From an uncultured Bdellovibrio sp. (GTDB lineage Bacteria > Bdellovibrionota > Bdellovibrionia > Bdellovibrionales > Bdellovibrionaceae): DNA of 7,308 nt. Each line of letters opens with the position of its first letter. The stretch's first letter is position 1. Shown here in pieces: positions 1 to 6,336 of this stretch. The DNA is taken from NCBI GenBank assembly GCA_937871355.1, contig CALMPX010000053.1, positions 1 to 7,308 on the forward strand. The letters run 5' to 3'. A program made the translations under genes and the position numbers. Under the pieces are notes generated by a model. It was given only the letters and a program-made list of their open reading frames with translations, made no database searches and was not told where the DNA came from.

Positions 1-439
1 AAGTCGAATCTTTAAAAACATTCAGCAGCAAAATCATTCCGGATAAAGCCATAACAGCTAGGGCCACATCGTATTTTTGAATTTTTTGTTTAAATAAAAT
101 ATAGGCGACAAAGGGAATCATCACGACATACGTGGCTGTGATGAAAGCTGAATTCGTGGCTGTGGTAAAATTAAGACCGTGGATCTGAAACAAGAGCGAT
201 AACCCTAAGAACAGTCCGGTGTTGCGAGCAATTCTGATATCAGAATATGATTTTTTTTTTTTTTTTCGATTAAAAGCGAAAAATAAGACTTCTCCGATGA
301 CGAAAGCTAGTAAGAAACGCCAGAATAATAACTGCGTGGTGGTGAAGCTTTCTAAGCCCCAGCGAACCAACGTAAAAGATAGCCCCCAGATCACACCAGC
401 GGTAAATAGTTTTAAAACGGCCATGCGGTAAACTGTCAT
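1..439 (-). CDS. EamA/DMT-family transporter, N-terminal half (3' end beyond window)
   Basis: Reading the minus strand from the ATG at 439-437 gives 146 residues with no stop before the window edge. The protein is strongly hydrophobic, with about five predicted membrane helices (roughly residues 8-26, 36-57, 72-91, 97-118, 124-142). Family-like features are the early 'WGLSF' with following 'RWGLE', the 'RFLLA' of helix 2, and the 'TTATNSAFIT' stretch ahead of helix 4, typical of the drug/metabolite transporter superfamily (EamA domain, usually ten helices, about 290-300 residues). So about half the gene is present. The substrate cannot be told; family members export amino acids or other metabolites across the inner membrane. 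The start is the first ATG, abutting the stop codon of the upstream oxidoreductase; Met6 is an alternative without its own ribosome site. Oddity: residues 59-63 are five lysines encoded by one A16 run, in the loop between helices 2 and 3, predicted cytoplasmic. The frame is open through the run as sequenced. Confidence 0.85.
   Translation of the reverse strand, partial: MTVYRMAVLKLFTAGVIWGLSFTLVRWGLESFTTTQLLFWRFLLAFVIGEVLFFAFNRKKKKKSYSDIRIARNTGLFLGLSLLFQIHGLNFTTATNSAFITATYVVMIPFVAYILFKQKIQKYDVALAVMALSGMILLLNVFKDST
251..266 (-). repeat. 16-base mononucleotide A tract inside the transporter gene
   Basis: The plus strand has sixteen consecutive T, so the coding (minus) strand has A16, by far the longest homopolymer in the window. 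It supplies the last base of Arg58 and all of Lys59-Lys63. With sixteen A the EamA reading frame continues correctly on both sides. One extra A leads to TGA after three further codons (66-residue product); one fewer A leads to TAG after fifteen missense codons (77-residue product). Such tracts are prone to replication slippage, polymerase slippage during transcription, and sequencing error. Confidence 0.9.
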
Positions 440-454
440 TTAATCACAAGCCTC
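437..454 (-). promoter_or_regulatory. Translational-coupling junction and ribosome site of the transporter
   Basis: The oxidoreductase stop TAA (442-440) is followed directly by the transporter ATG (439-437). A GAGG ribosome-binding match lies inside the end of the oxidoreductase gene (454-451), 11 bases before the ATG, which is longer than ideal. The zero-base gap suggests a shared transcript with re-initiation by ribosomes finishing the upstream gene. The coupling is inferred from layout only. Confidence 0.5.
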
Positions 455-1159
455 AGACCAAACTTTTGTTTTGTCTAGACCGTCTATTTCTAAAAGCTGA
501 TGTTTAACATCTTTAATCATCGCCCCATTTCCACAGAGGTAGAAAGTGGTTGGAATGTTTTTATAATCAATACCTGATAAGTGATTTTGGACATAACCTT
601 TTTTACCTGTCCAGGAATCAGACGGGCGACTGAGTACATAGGAATATTCAAAGTGTGGAAGTTTTGATTTCAATTCGTCTAACTGAGCTTGAAAGTAAAT
701 ATCTTTTTCAGAGCGTATTCCGAAAAATAATTTATATTTTAAGTTGGGATATTGATTCATCTTGGATAAAAGAAAACACATGTGTTGAGATAAACCGCTT
801 CCGGTGTTCAGGAAAATGATTTGCTCAGTGGGTGGCTCTTGGAAGAAGACTTTTCCAAATGGCCCGGTGAACTTTAAAATTTCATCGCCCTTCAAAGCCC
901 AGACATATTCAGTGGCTTTTCCTGTTTCGACTGATTTAAATAAAAGCGAAAATTTCTTTTTGTCTTGATCACTGGAAGCAATGGAATAGGCTCGGAGTAA
1001 AGCTTTACCACCATCTGGTACAGGAACATGAAGCATGACGAATTGACCCGCCTTGAAATTAAATTCAGGCTGATTCGTTAATTCTAAATGTAATTCACGG
1101 ATTGTTTCAGTGTGATCTGTAATAGAATTAATTTTGTATTCAAAAACGACTCTGGACAT
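440..1159 (-). CDS. FNR-type FAD/NAD(P)-binding oxidoreductase
   Basis: This is a 239-residue soluble protein of the ferredoxin-NADP+ reductase superfamily, which moves electrons between NAD(P)H and a partner through FAD. Residues about 1-105 form the FAD barrel: the 'RAYS' flavin motif (residues 56-59), a 'GKATEYVW' segment near 80 resembling the phosphate-binding G-x-x-S/T region, and 'GPFG' at 99-102. The NAD(P) domain follows, with 'NTGSGLSQ' (118-125) at the nucleotide-binding glycine loop, 'FFGIRSE' near 145-151, and 'YLCGNGAMI' near 207-215. The usual proline after the glycine loop (GTGxAP or GSGxTP) is absent. No 2Fe-2S cluster cysteines or other fused domain are visible, so its electron partner is a separate, unknown protein. 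An in-frame GTG at 1165-1163 could start it two codons earlier, but that GTG is part of the AGGTG ribosome site of the ATG at 1159-1157, so the ATG is preferred. It is the first gene of a probable pair with the EamA transporter. The exact subfamily and physiological role cannot be assigned. Confidence 0.88.
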   Translation of the reverse strand: MSRVVFEYKINSITDHTETIRELHLELTNQPEFNFKAGQFVMLHVPVPDGGKALLRAYSIASSDQDKKKFSLLFKSVETGKATEYVWALKGDEILKFTGPFGKVFFQEPPTEQIIFLNTGSGLSQHMCFLLSKMNQYPNLKYKLFFGIRSEKDIYFQAQLDELKSKLPHFEYSYVLSRPSDSWTGKKGYVQNHLSGIDYKNIPTTFYLCGNGAMIKDVKHQLLEIDGLDKTKVWSEACD

Positions 1160-1162
1160 AAA

Positions 1163-1167
1163 CACCT
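1163..1167 (-). promoter_or_regulatory. Ribosome-binding site AGGTG of the oxidoreductase gene
   Basis: On the minus strand AGGTG sits three bases before the ATG at 1159-1157. It matches the 3' half of the AGGAGGTG anti-Shine-Dalgarno complement. It decides the start: the nearby in-frame GTG lies within it and is unlikely to be used. Confidence 0.55.
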
Positions 1168-1208
1168 GATATGTAAAAATGTAAAATATTCAATATATGA
1201 GAGCGCCT

Positions 1209-1237
1209 ATATTGTTTTTAAGTGCGATAATTGTCAA
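1209..1237 (-). promoter_or_regulatory. Putative sigma70-like promoter for the oxidoreductase-transporter pair
   Basis: On the minus strand there is a perfect TTGACA (1237-1232), then a 17-base spacer and the poor -10 CAATAT (1214-1209). Better-looking -10 hexamers (TATAGG at 1211-1206, TATATT at 1197-1192) lie at non-ideal distance from it. The -35 match is strong and the exact -10 is uncertain. The region down to the ATG is very AT-rich. Confidence 0.4.
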
Positions 1238-1260
1238 TGAGAACTCGTCACACATAGAAC
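1231..1260 (+). promoter_or_regulatory. Putative promoter for the dacB-like gene
   Basis: TTGTCA (1231-1236, five of six to the -35 consensus) is followed after 18 bases by TAGAAC (1255-1260, four of six to TATAAT). A transcript would begin near 1267, giving a leader of about 50 bases that contains the inverted repeats described next. The -35 overlaps the opposite-strand TTGACA within the small palindrome ATTGTCAAT (1230-1238). This is a weak prediction from consensus alone. Confidence 0.3.
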
Positions 1261-1268
1261 TTTTTCAA

Positions 1269-1320
1269 TCCCGGGAATAGCTATTCTCAGGCTATTTTCA
1301 ATAGGGCATATTCTGCCTAT
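1269..1320 (+). promoter_or_regulatory. Cluster of inverted repeats over the dacB leader and start codon
   Basis: Four small palindromes are packed into about 50 bases: TCCCGGGA (1269-1276), the perfect 12-mer GAATAGCTATTC (1275-1286), CTATT-3 bases-AATAG (1292-1304), and GGCA-5 bases-TGCC (1305-1317). As RNA two compatible stems can form. One pairs 1273-1281 with 1291-1299 (nine pairs, two of them G-U). The other pairs 1301-1308 with 1314-1320 (seven pairs, one bulged G). The second covers the only Shine-Dalgarno-like run (AGGG, 1303-1306) and the A and U of the start codon. The cluster could be a protein operator, a translational control hairpin, or chance in AT-rich DNA. Confidence 0.35.
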
Positions 1321-2725
1321 GCAAAAGATCACAAAATTCAATATTTTTTTGATTCCTTTTTTAGCGTTCTCTTTGACGGCTTTCACCGCCTGTCAGCCTT
1401 CGGTCGATGGTTCATCGAGCGGTGAAGGAATAGAGACCCCTTTGGTTCACAATGCCGATTTGAATCGTCGTTTTGATCAAAGCATGATTGCTCCAGTGAA
1501 CAATCAAATTCAGCAAAGCACCAGTGGTCAGTTGAATCGTTCAATTCCGAATATGAATGACTCACGGATTAGTTATTGCGAATCAGTCAATGGCGAAGCG
1601 GGAAAGTATAATGGAGTGCGCGATACACAAAAATACCCTTTGGCTTCCGTTTCAAAAGTTTTCTTAACGGCTTGGGCTCTAGATAAATTAGGACCTGATT
1701 ATAAATTTGAAAATCTTTGGTATTTTAAAAAAGTTTCTGATGGTGTTTACGATGTCTATTTTAAAGCGAACTACGATCCCGCTTTAAACATTGAAAAAAT
1801 GCTTTACGCGATGGCGGTTTTGCGTGCGCAAGGTGTATTAAAAATTCGTCAATTAGTTATTGATGAAACCACGCGAGTGTATTTGTCCGTGCTGAACGAT
1901 CCTCATGTTGAATTAACTGAGGTCCCGGTGAGTTTGAACCAATCGGTTGAAAATTTAAGAATTATTTTTAATTCTTCGAATTGGGGTAGCCAAACAGAAA
2001 CAGCCAAAGCTAACTTGGCTCAGTTCGCTCAACAAAAAAATCGTGTAATTAATGTGCCGAATACTTTTTCGGTGGATCAAGTGGTTTATTCGTATAGTAA
2101 AAAAATAAATATTAATAATTACACCTCGGTGATTAAAATGAAATCCTCGGTGTTGCTCAAGTACTTAAAAGACATCAACGTCAACTCGAATAACTACATG
2201 ACGGATATGTTATTTAAAATTTTAGGCGGCCAAACAGAATTTAAAAAATTCCAACAGAGTCGTTTGGGTTTAACTTCAAACGATTTGCAATTCTCAACAG
2301 GGTCGGGTCTTCCGGTTATTTCAATGGGTATTAGAACTGATAACTTAGGCAGCTGTTTGGCTGTATTGAAAACCTTAAAATTTATTAACGTATTATCGCA
2401 ACAGTTAAATTTTGATATGGGACACGTGCTTTTGACCGCCGGCACAGACAACGGAACATACGAGCCGACTATTCCCATGAGTTTAAATCATAATATGGTT
2501 TTAAAAACGGGACGACTTTATGACGTGCCTGTGCTCAATGTAGCAGGAACAACGAGCTTGAGTAGCGGCACGTTGTACTTTGCCTACTTTACCCATAATT
2601 TTGATAACGATGACGAATCTGTTTACCAAAACAAACGCGATCAGATCTTGAATAGTATTCTCAACTTTTATCCCACCATATCTTCGTACCAGAGCCTGAG
2701 TTTAAACTCCGTTTTTGCAGACTAA
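1319..2725 (+). CDS. dacB: D-Ala-D-Ala carboxypeptidase/endopeptidase, S13 (PBP4/DacB) family, probable lipoprotein
   Basis: A 468-residue exported penicillin-binding protein that would cut the terminal D-Ala, or D-Ala-DAP cross-links, of peptidoglycan in the periplasm. All three catalytic motifs are visible: SxxK as S110-V-S-K113 followed by 'LDKLGPDYKF', a typical DacB context; SxN as S290-N-N292; and K396-T-G398. A 'TGSGL' loop (327-331) also matches the family. E. coli PBP4 has 477 residues, so the length is normal, and residues about 150-270 would be the family's inserted domains. The N-terminus has a basic start, a hydrophobic core (about 7-22) and Cys25 in 'AFTAC'. This is a lipobox-like site with an unusual Phe at -3; Gln26 would favour the outer membrane. 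A Ser/Gly/Asn/Gln-rich linker follows to about residue 80. The start has only a weak AGGG ribosome match 12 bases upstream, buried in a possible hairpin. It stands alone on its strand and converges on pepN. The family assignment is firm; the lipoprotein status is likely but less sure. Confidence 0.88.
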   Translation: MQKITKFNIFLIPFLAFSLTAFTACQPSVDGSSSGEGIETPLVHNADLNRRFDQSMIAPVNNQIQQSTSGQLNRSIPNMNDSRISYCESVNGEAGKYNGVRDTQKYPLASVSKVFLTAWALDKLGPDYKFENLWYFKKVSDGVYDVYFKANYDPALNIEKMLYAMAVLRAQGVLKIRQLVIDETTRVYLSVLNDPHVELTEVPVSLNQSVENLRIIFNSSNWGSQTETAKANLAQFAQQKNRVINVPNTFSVDQVVYSYSKKININNYTSVIKMKSSVLLKYLKDINVNSNNYMTDMLFKILGGQTEFKKFQQSRLGLTSNDLQFSTGSGLPVISMGIRTDNLGSCLAVLKTLKFINVLSQQLNFDMGHVLLTAGTDNGTYEPTIPMSLNHNMVLKTGRLYDVPVLNVAGTTSLSSGTLYFAYFTHNFDNDDESVYQNKRDQILNSILNFYPTISSYQSLSLNSVFAD

Positions 2726-2745
2726 AAAAGACACGATGAATCGCA

Positions 2746-2766
2746 AAAAGGTACGGCCTACCTTTT
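2746..2766. terminator. Probable bidirectional terminator between dacB and pepN
   Basis: The 8-bp perfect inverted repeat AAAAGGTA / TACCTTTT has a 5-base loop (CGGCC). It ends in T4 on the plus strand and is followed by five T on the minus strand. It lies between two convergent genes and overlaps the pepN stop codon (2767-2765). The stem has few G-C pairs, so its strength is uncertain, but the position and the T runs on both sides fit a shared intrinsic terminator. Confidence 0.55.
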
Positions 2767-5344
2767 AACATTTCTCGAGAATTTCCTGCGTATTCTTGGA
2801 TAATTTGGGCCAGCTTAAAATTCTTTGAATTTCTCTTTTCGATTTTTCTTTTAAATCTGATGGTAGTTTTTTAGTTAAACTAAAGCCTGAAGCCAAGCGT
2901 GCGGCGACTTGTGGATTGAACTGATCGACGCGAATAATCTCATCAGCAAACCATTTATATGAGGCACCTGAAGCTTGATGAAAGTGTAAAAAGTTAACTG
3001 AAAATACGCGATGAAGCGCATATAAATTATTTGGATTATTTTTATCGAAAGCGGGTTTGTGCGTGGCTTGCTCTATGACTTTGAATGTATCTTGGTTGTA
3101 AACCGCTGATGCTAAAACCGTTAACCATTTATTAAAAACAACAGAATCATGTGACCACTCCGCGTAGAAGTTTTCAATGGCTTGAGTTTTAAAAGCAGAC
3201 TGGCTATTGCAAAGATTGTCTAAAGCAAAAATTTTATCCGTCATGTTTTGCGCTGTTTGATATTGTGTTTCGGCCAATTTCAAACTGTCTTTGTCATCAT
3301 GAACAGTCATAAAATTGAGAAGTTTATTTTTCAAGGCCCGATCACCAATGCTATTTAGCGGGTGATGTTCTTTGTAGAGTCGCAATAAATCATTTTTAAA
3401 TTGATTGGCAAAGTCGGTAATAATTGTTTTCTTCGCTTGAACGAAAGCTTCGGGTACTAACGTTTCTTCTTCTTGTGCGATCACCAAATTTGAAGGTAAC
3501 GAAAGCATTAATTCTTTCATCTGAGGATCAATTTTCGAATCGTTAAGAACATAACCTAAAGCCTCAATCACCTCAGGATTTGTTTTTAAAGAAGTTTTAT
3601 TTTTGAAACAGGTAATCAAACGACGAACTTCTTCTAATAACATTTTCATACAGGCTTCCCGGCGGTTGAAGGCATCTGAATCAAACTTAATTAAAGATAG
3701 AAGATTTTCGCCACTCATATTTTGAACTAATTTAATAGGAGCCGAAAATTCACGATTGATGGAAAGAATTGGTTTTTCAGGAACATGATCAAAAGTCCAT
3801 TCCTGAGTGACTTCGGTTAAAGTTAACAGATCTGTTGATGTTTTGACGGTTTCTCCAGTAGGTAAAATTAAGCCAAAGCGCAATGGAATGTAGAATGGTT
3901 TTTTAACAAACCCTGCCTTTTCCTTTTCTGATAAAGTGAGGTCACATGATTGAGTCAGTTTAATTTTAAACTTTTTTGTAAGGCCATCATAATCTTCTTC
4001 GACGTGAACCAATGGAGTTCCTGCTTGCGAATACCATAATTTAAACTGAGTGAAATCGACTTGGTTGGCATCGCTGATCGCTGCCGCAAAGTTTTCAATA
4101 GTGACGGCTTGTCCGTCGTGACGTTTGAAATAGAGTGCCACTCCTTTTTTAAAGCCTTCGCGGCCCACAATGGTTTGCATCATACGAATAACTTCAGCCC
4201 CTTTTTCATAAATGGTCGCCGTATAGAAATTATCGACCGCTAAGCAGGATTCAGGGCGAACGGCATGAGCATTAGGACCACTGTCTTCGCTAAATTGTCT
4301 GGTCCGTAGCGAGTCCACATCATGAATACGTTGAACGGAACGAGAAGTCATGTCGCCAGAGAATTCTTGATCACGGAAAACAGTTAAACCTTCTTTTAGT
4401 GAAAGCTCGAACCAGTTACGGCAGGTCACGCGGTTCCCTGACCAGTTATGGAAATATTCGTGACCAATCACGGATTGAATTTGATGGAAGTCATCATCCG
4501 TGGCCGTTTTCGTATCCGCTAAAACTAATTTAGAATTGAAAACGTTAAGACCTTTATTCTCCATGGCGCCCATATTGAAATCATCAATGGAAACCACCAT
4601 GTATTGATTCAAATCATATTCAAGTCCGTAAGTGTCTTCATCCCATTTCATCGATTGCTTTAAAGATTTCATGGCGTGAAGGCAGCGCTCTTGTTTTCCA
4701 TGCGGAGCGAAGACTTCGAGTTTAACTTGGCGCCCAGATGTTGTTTGATATGTATCGGTTACGACACCCATGTCGCCGGCCACCAGGGCAAATAAGTAAC
4801 TGGGCTTTTTGTGAGGATCATTCCATTTTGCGTAGTGACGACCATCACCTAAAGATTTTTTTTCTAAACAATCACCATTAGATAATAACAGAGGATATTT
4901 TTTCTCATCAGCTTCCATTTCCACTGTGTACGAAGTCATGACATCGGGACGATCTAAAAAGTAGGTGATTTTACGAAAGCTTTCGGCTTCGCACTGGGTG
5001 CAGAATATTCCTCCACTGAGATAGAGACCTTCGCAGGATTTGTTAGATTCAGGATTGATTTCGACTTCGATGTTCAAAGTAAATTCGGCCGGAGTTTTGA
5101 GAATAGTTAGGTGAACTTGAGAGACTTCAAATTCGTTCGAAGTTAATTCAACGTTATTTAATTTAATTTTTTTAAGTTTAAGATTTTCTCCGTTTAAAAC
5201 CAGCGGAGCATCCGTGTTCTTCGCCATTTTAAGTGTCGACGTTACGATCGTCGCCGTTTCGTGCAAATTAAAATAGAGATGGCAGTTATCGATTGAAAAA
5301 TCAGGCTTCGTGTAGTCTTTGAGGTATTGTCTTGTGTTTGTCAT
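2765..5344 (-). CDS. pepN: Aminopeptidase N, peptidase family M1
   Basis: An 859-residue zinc aminopeptidase that removes N-terminal residues from peptides, probably in the cytoplasm since no signal peptide is visible. E. coli PepN has 870 residues. The substrate-binding 'GAMEN' is at 259-263. The zinc site is H295-E-Y-F-H299 with the third ligand Glu318 in 'KEGLTVFRDQEF', and the catalytic Tyr379 lies in 'ATIYEKGAEV'. The 'TQCEAE' stretch (116-121) carries the N-terminus-anchoring Gln/Glu pair of the family. Domain order fits the bacterial PepN type: N-terminal beta domain (to about 190), thermolysin-like catalytic domain (to about 440), small beta-sandwich (to about 545) and a long helical C-terminal domain. 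The catalytic core is very close to the gammaproteobacterial enzyme. The ATG at 5344-5342 gives a normal N-terminus; no clear Shine-Dalgarno precedes it. It is transcribed away from corA across a 50-bp gap and ends against dacB. Likely role: final steps of intracellular peptide turnover. Confidence 0.97.
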   Translation of the reverse strand: MTNTRQYLKDYTKPDFSIDNCHLYFNLHETATIVTSTLKMAKNTDAPLVLNGENLKLKKIKLNNVELTSNEFEVSQVHLTILKTPAEFTLNIEVEINPESNKSCEGLYLSGGIFCTQCEAESFRKITYFLDRPDVMTSYTVEMEADEKKYPLLLSNGDCLEKKSLGDGRHYAKWNDPHKKPSYLFALVAGDMGVVTDTYQTTSGRQVKLEVFAPHGKQERCLHAMKSLKQSMKWDEDTYGLEYDLNQYMVVSIDDFNMGAMENKGLNVFNSKLVLADTKTATDDDFHQIQSVIGHEYFHNWSGNRVTCRNWFELSLKEGLTVFRDQEFSGDMTSRSVQRIHDVDSLRTRQFSEDSGPNAHAVRPESCLAVDNFYTATIYEKGAEVIRMMQTIVGREGFKKGVALYFKRHDGQAVTIENFAAAISDANQVDFTQFKLWYSQAGTPLVHVEEDYDGLTKKFKIKLTQSCDLTLSEKEKAGFVKKPFYIPLRFGLILPTGETVKTSTDLLTLTEVTQEWTFDHVPEKPILSINREFSAPIKLVQNMSGENLLSLIKFDSDAFNRREACMKMLLEEVRRLITCFKNKTSLKTNPEVIEALGYVLNDSKIDPQMKELMLSLPSNLVIAQEEETLVPEAFVQAKKTIITDFANQFKNDLLRLYKEHHPLNSIGDRALKNKLLNFMTVHDDKDSLKLAETQYQTAQNMTDKIFALDNLCNSQSAFKTQAIENFYAEWSHDSVVFNKWLTVLASAVYNQDTFKVIEQATHKPAFDKNNPNNLYALHRVFSVNFLHFHQASGASYKWFADEIIRVDQFNPQVAARLASGFSLTKKLPSDLKEKSKREIQRILSWPKLSKNTQEILEKC

Positions 5345-5345
5345 C

Positions 5346-5379
5346 TTGTCAGACTAGCTGAAATAGGGTGGAATGTAAA
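5346..5379. promoter_or_regulatory. Putative interlocked divergent promoters, pepN / corA
   Basis: The 50-bp gap must hold both promoters unless they lie inside the coding regions. Plus strand: TTGTCA (5346-5351), 17 bases, TGGAAT (5369-5374), which would start corA mRNA near 5381. Minus strand: TTTACA (5379-5374), 17 bases, TAGTCT (5356-5351), which would start pepN mRNA at about its ATG. The -35 of each touches the -10 of the other by one base. Both -10 hexamers are weak matches, so this is tentative. Confidence 0.25.
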
Positions 5380-5384
5380 TCTAC

Positions 5385-5390
5385 AGAGGT
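5385..5390 (+). promoter_or_regulatory. Ribosome-binding site AGAGGT of corA
   Basis: AGAGGT lies four bases before the ATG at 5395-5397. It supports that start over the upstream in-frame GTG at 5368, which has no comparable site and would add nine residues unlike the family N-terminus. Confidence 0.65.
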
Positions 5391-5394
5391 ATTT

Positions 5395-6333
5395 ATGACT
5401 ATAAACGAAGTGAGTTTTTCGAATATCAAGTGGATAGACCATGTCGCGCCGACTAAAAAGAAGCTGATTGAAATGGCTAAAGTCATCGGCGTCCCGCAAG
5501 GAATGATTCTTAATTGCCTGAATCCTGATTTTTTACCTCATTTAGATAGCTATAATGATGTCTACTTTCTAATGCTGCGAATTTCTGAATCAGGCGCGCC
5601 AAAACAAGCCGATACCATCCAAGAGCTGACGACCAAAATCGCTTTATTCATGAAAGAGGATACGATCTATAGTTTTCATCGACTCCCACTCCAAGAGATC
5701 AACGTCGTTACGCAAAAAATGCAGGAAAAAACTACAGAGGCTACGCGCCAATATTTTTTTCAATCTTTACTCGAGCAAGTGGCGACGAGCTACGACCAAC
5801 GTTTGCTGGAACTCGAGCAAATGACCGAATCTTTCGAAGAAAATATTTTAAAATCCGTTAGATCTCGTAATTTACTTCAGGATGGTTTTATTCTTAAACG
5901 TAAAGCTTCAGCGTATAAAAAAGTGATTAAGTTCACCTCCGAAGTGATGATGAAAACGGTGATGACACTGAATTTAGATAATACTCAATTTGGTTATATC
6001 AAAGAAAAATTTGATCGCTATCAATTTTATGCGGATGACGTTTTTGAAAATAGCCAAAGTTTGCTGAATCTTCATATCGGTATCCAGTCGCAAAAAACCA
6101 ATGAAGCCTCATTTCGCACCAACGAAATCATGCGCGTCTTAACTGTGCTCACGATGTTTTTTTTACCTTTAAATTTTATTGCTGGAGTTTACGGAATGAA
6201 TTTCGAATATATGCCGTTAACTAAACATCCCGAAGGCTTTTGGTTATCACTGGGTTTCATGGTTTTGATTTGTTTAGGATTATTCGCTTATGTCGTTAAA
6301 AAAGGCTGGATGGCTCCGCCTCCGAAAGAATAA
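5395..6333 (+). CDS. corA: CorA-type Mg2+/Co2+ transport protein
   Basis: A 312-residue inner-membrane channel subunit of the CorA family; such proteins form homopentamers that admit Mg2+ (also Co2+, Ni2+). The decisive signature is 'YGMNFEYMP' at 266-274: the G-M-N filter motif (267-269) at the end of the first membrane helix (about 249-266). The second helix is about 281-301, and a short basic, proline-containing tail (VKKGW then APPP) follows. Residues 1 to about 120 form the soluble alpha/beta cytoplasmic domain; about 121-248 is the long, charged stalk helix region with clusters such as 'LLELEQMTESFEEN'. The length equals E. coli CorA (316). The acidic run that often follows the GMN loop (MPEL) is changed to MPLT. 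The start rests on the AGAGGT site. It is divergent from pepN, and its stop touches the stop of the following convergent gene, with no obvious terminator of its own. Cation specificity cannot be read from sequence. Confidence 0.93.
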   Translation: MTINEVSFSNIKWIDHVAPTKKKLIEMAKVIGVPQGMILNCLNPDFLPHLDSYNDVYFLMLRISESGAPKQADTIQELTTKIALFMKEDTIYSFHRLPLQEINVVTQKMQEKTTEATRQYFFQSLLEQVATSYDQRLLELEQMTESFEENILKSVRSRNLLQDGFILKRKASAYKKVIKFTSEVMMKTVMTLNLDNTQFGYIKEKFDRYQFYADDVFENSQSLLNLHIGIQSQKTNEASFRTNEIMRVLTVLTMFFLPLNFIAGVYGMNFEYMPLTKHPEGFWLSLGFMVLICLGLFAYVVKKGWMAPPPKE

Positions 6334-6336
6334 TTA
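6331..6336. other. Abutting convergent stop codons (TAATTA)
   Basis: The corA stop TAA (6331-6333) and the phosphatase stop, read TAA on the minus strand (6336-6334), sit side by side as the palindrome TAATTA. No intergenic base is left. No good hairpin with a T run is seen within about 50 bases on either side, so the transcripts probably overlap at their 3' ends. Confidence 0.85.

Noticed and set aside
219..431. Plus-strand open frame of 70 codons with a Phe run
   Set aside because: It is the antisense of the EamA gene; the Phe run is the T16 tract. No family resemblance, and the minus-strand frame gives a convincing transporter.
1..439. Transporter as a frameshifted pseudogene caused by the homopolymer
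   Set aside because: Counting sixteen A and translating base by base keeps the EamA frame open on both sides, with family motifs before and after the tract.
1226..1244. Fur-box-like GATAATTGTCAATGAGAA
   Set aside because: Only the first hexamer matches GATAAT well; the rest does not fit the 19-bp or 7-1-7 Fur consensus, and the bases are better explained as -35 elements.
1383..1565. Minus-strand open frame of 60 codons
   Set aside because: Shadow of the dacB-like gene; composition is His/Ser/Asp-rich with no start site or family motif.
2194..2478. Minus-strand open frame of 94 codons
   Set aside because: Lies wholly inside the dacB-like gene, over its SxN region, which is clearly coding on the other strand.
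3955..4243. Two open frames (3955-4170 minus, 4061-4243 plus) inside pepN
   Set aside because: Both overlap a well-conserved part of PepN in other frames and lack any recognisable domain.
5368..5394. Upstream GTG start for corA
   Set aside because: No ribosome site before it, and AGAGGT sits just before the ATG at 5395.
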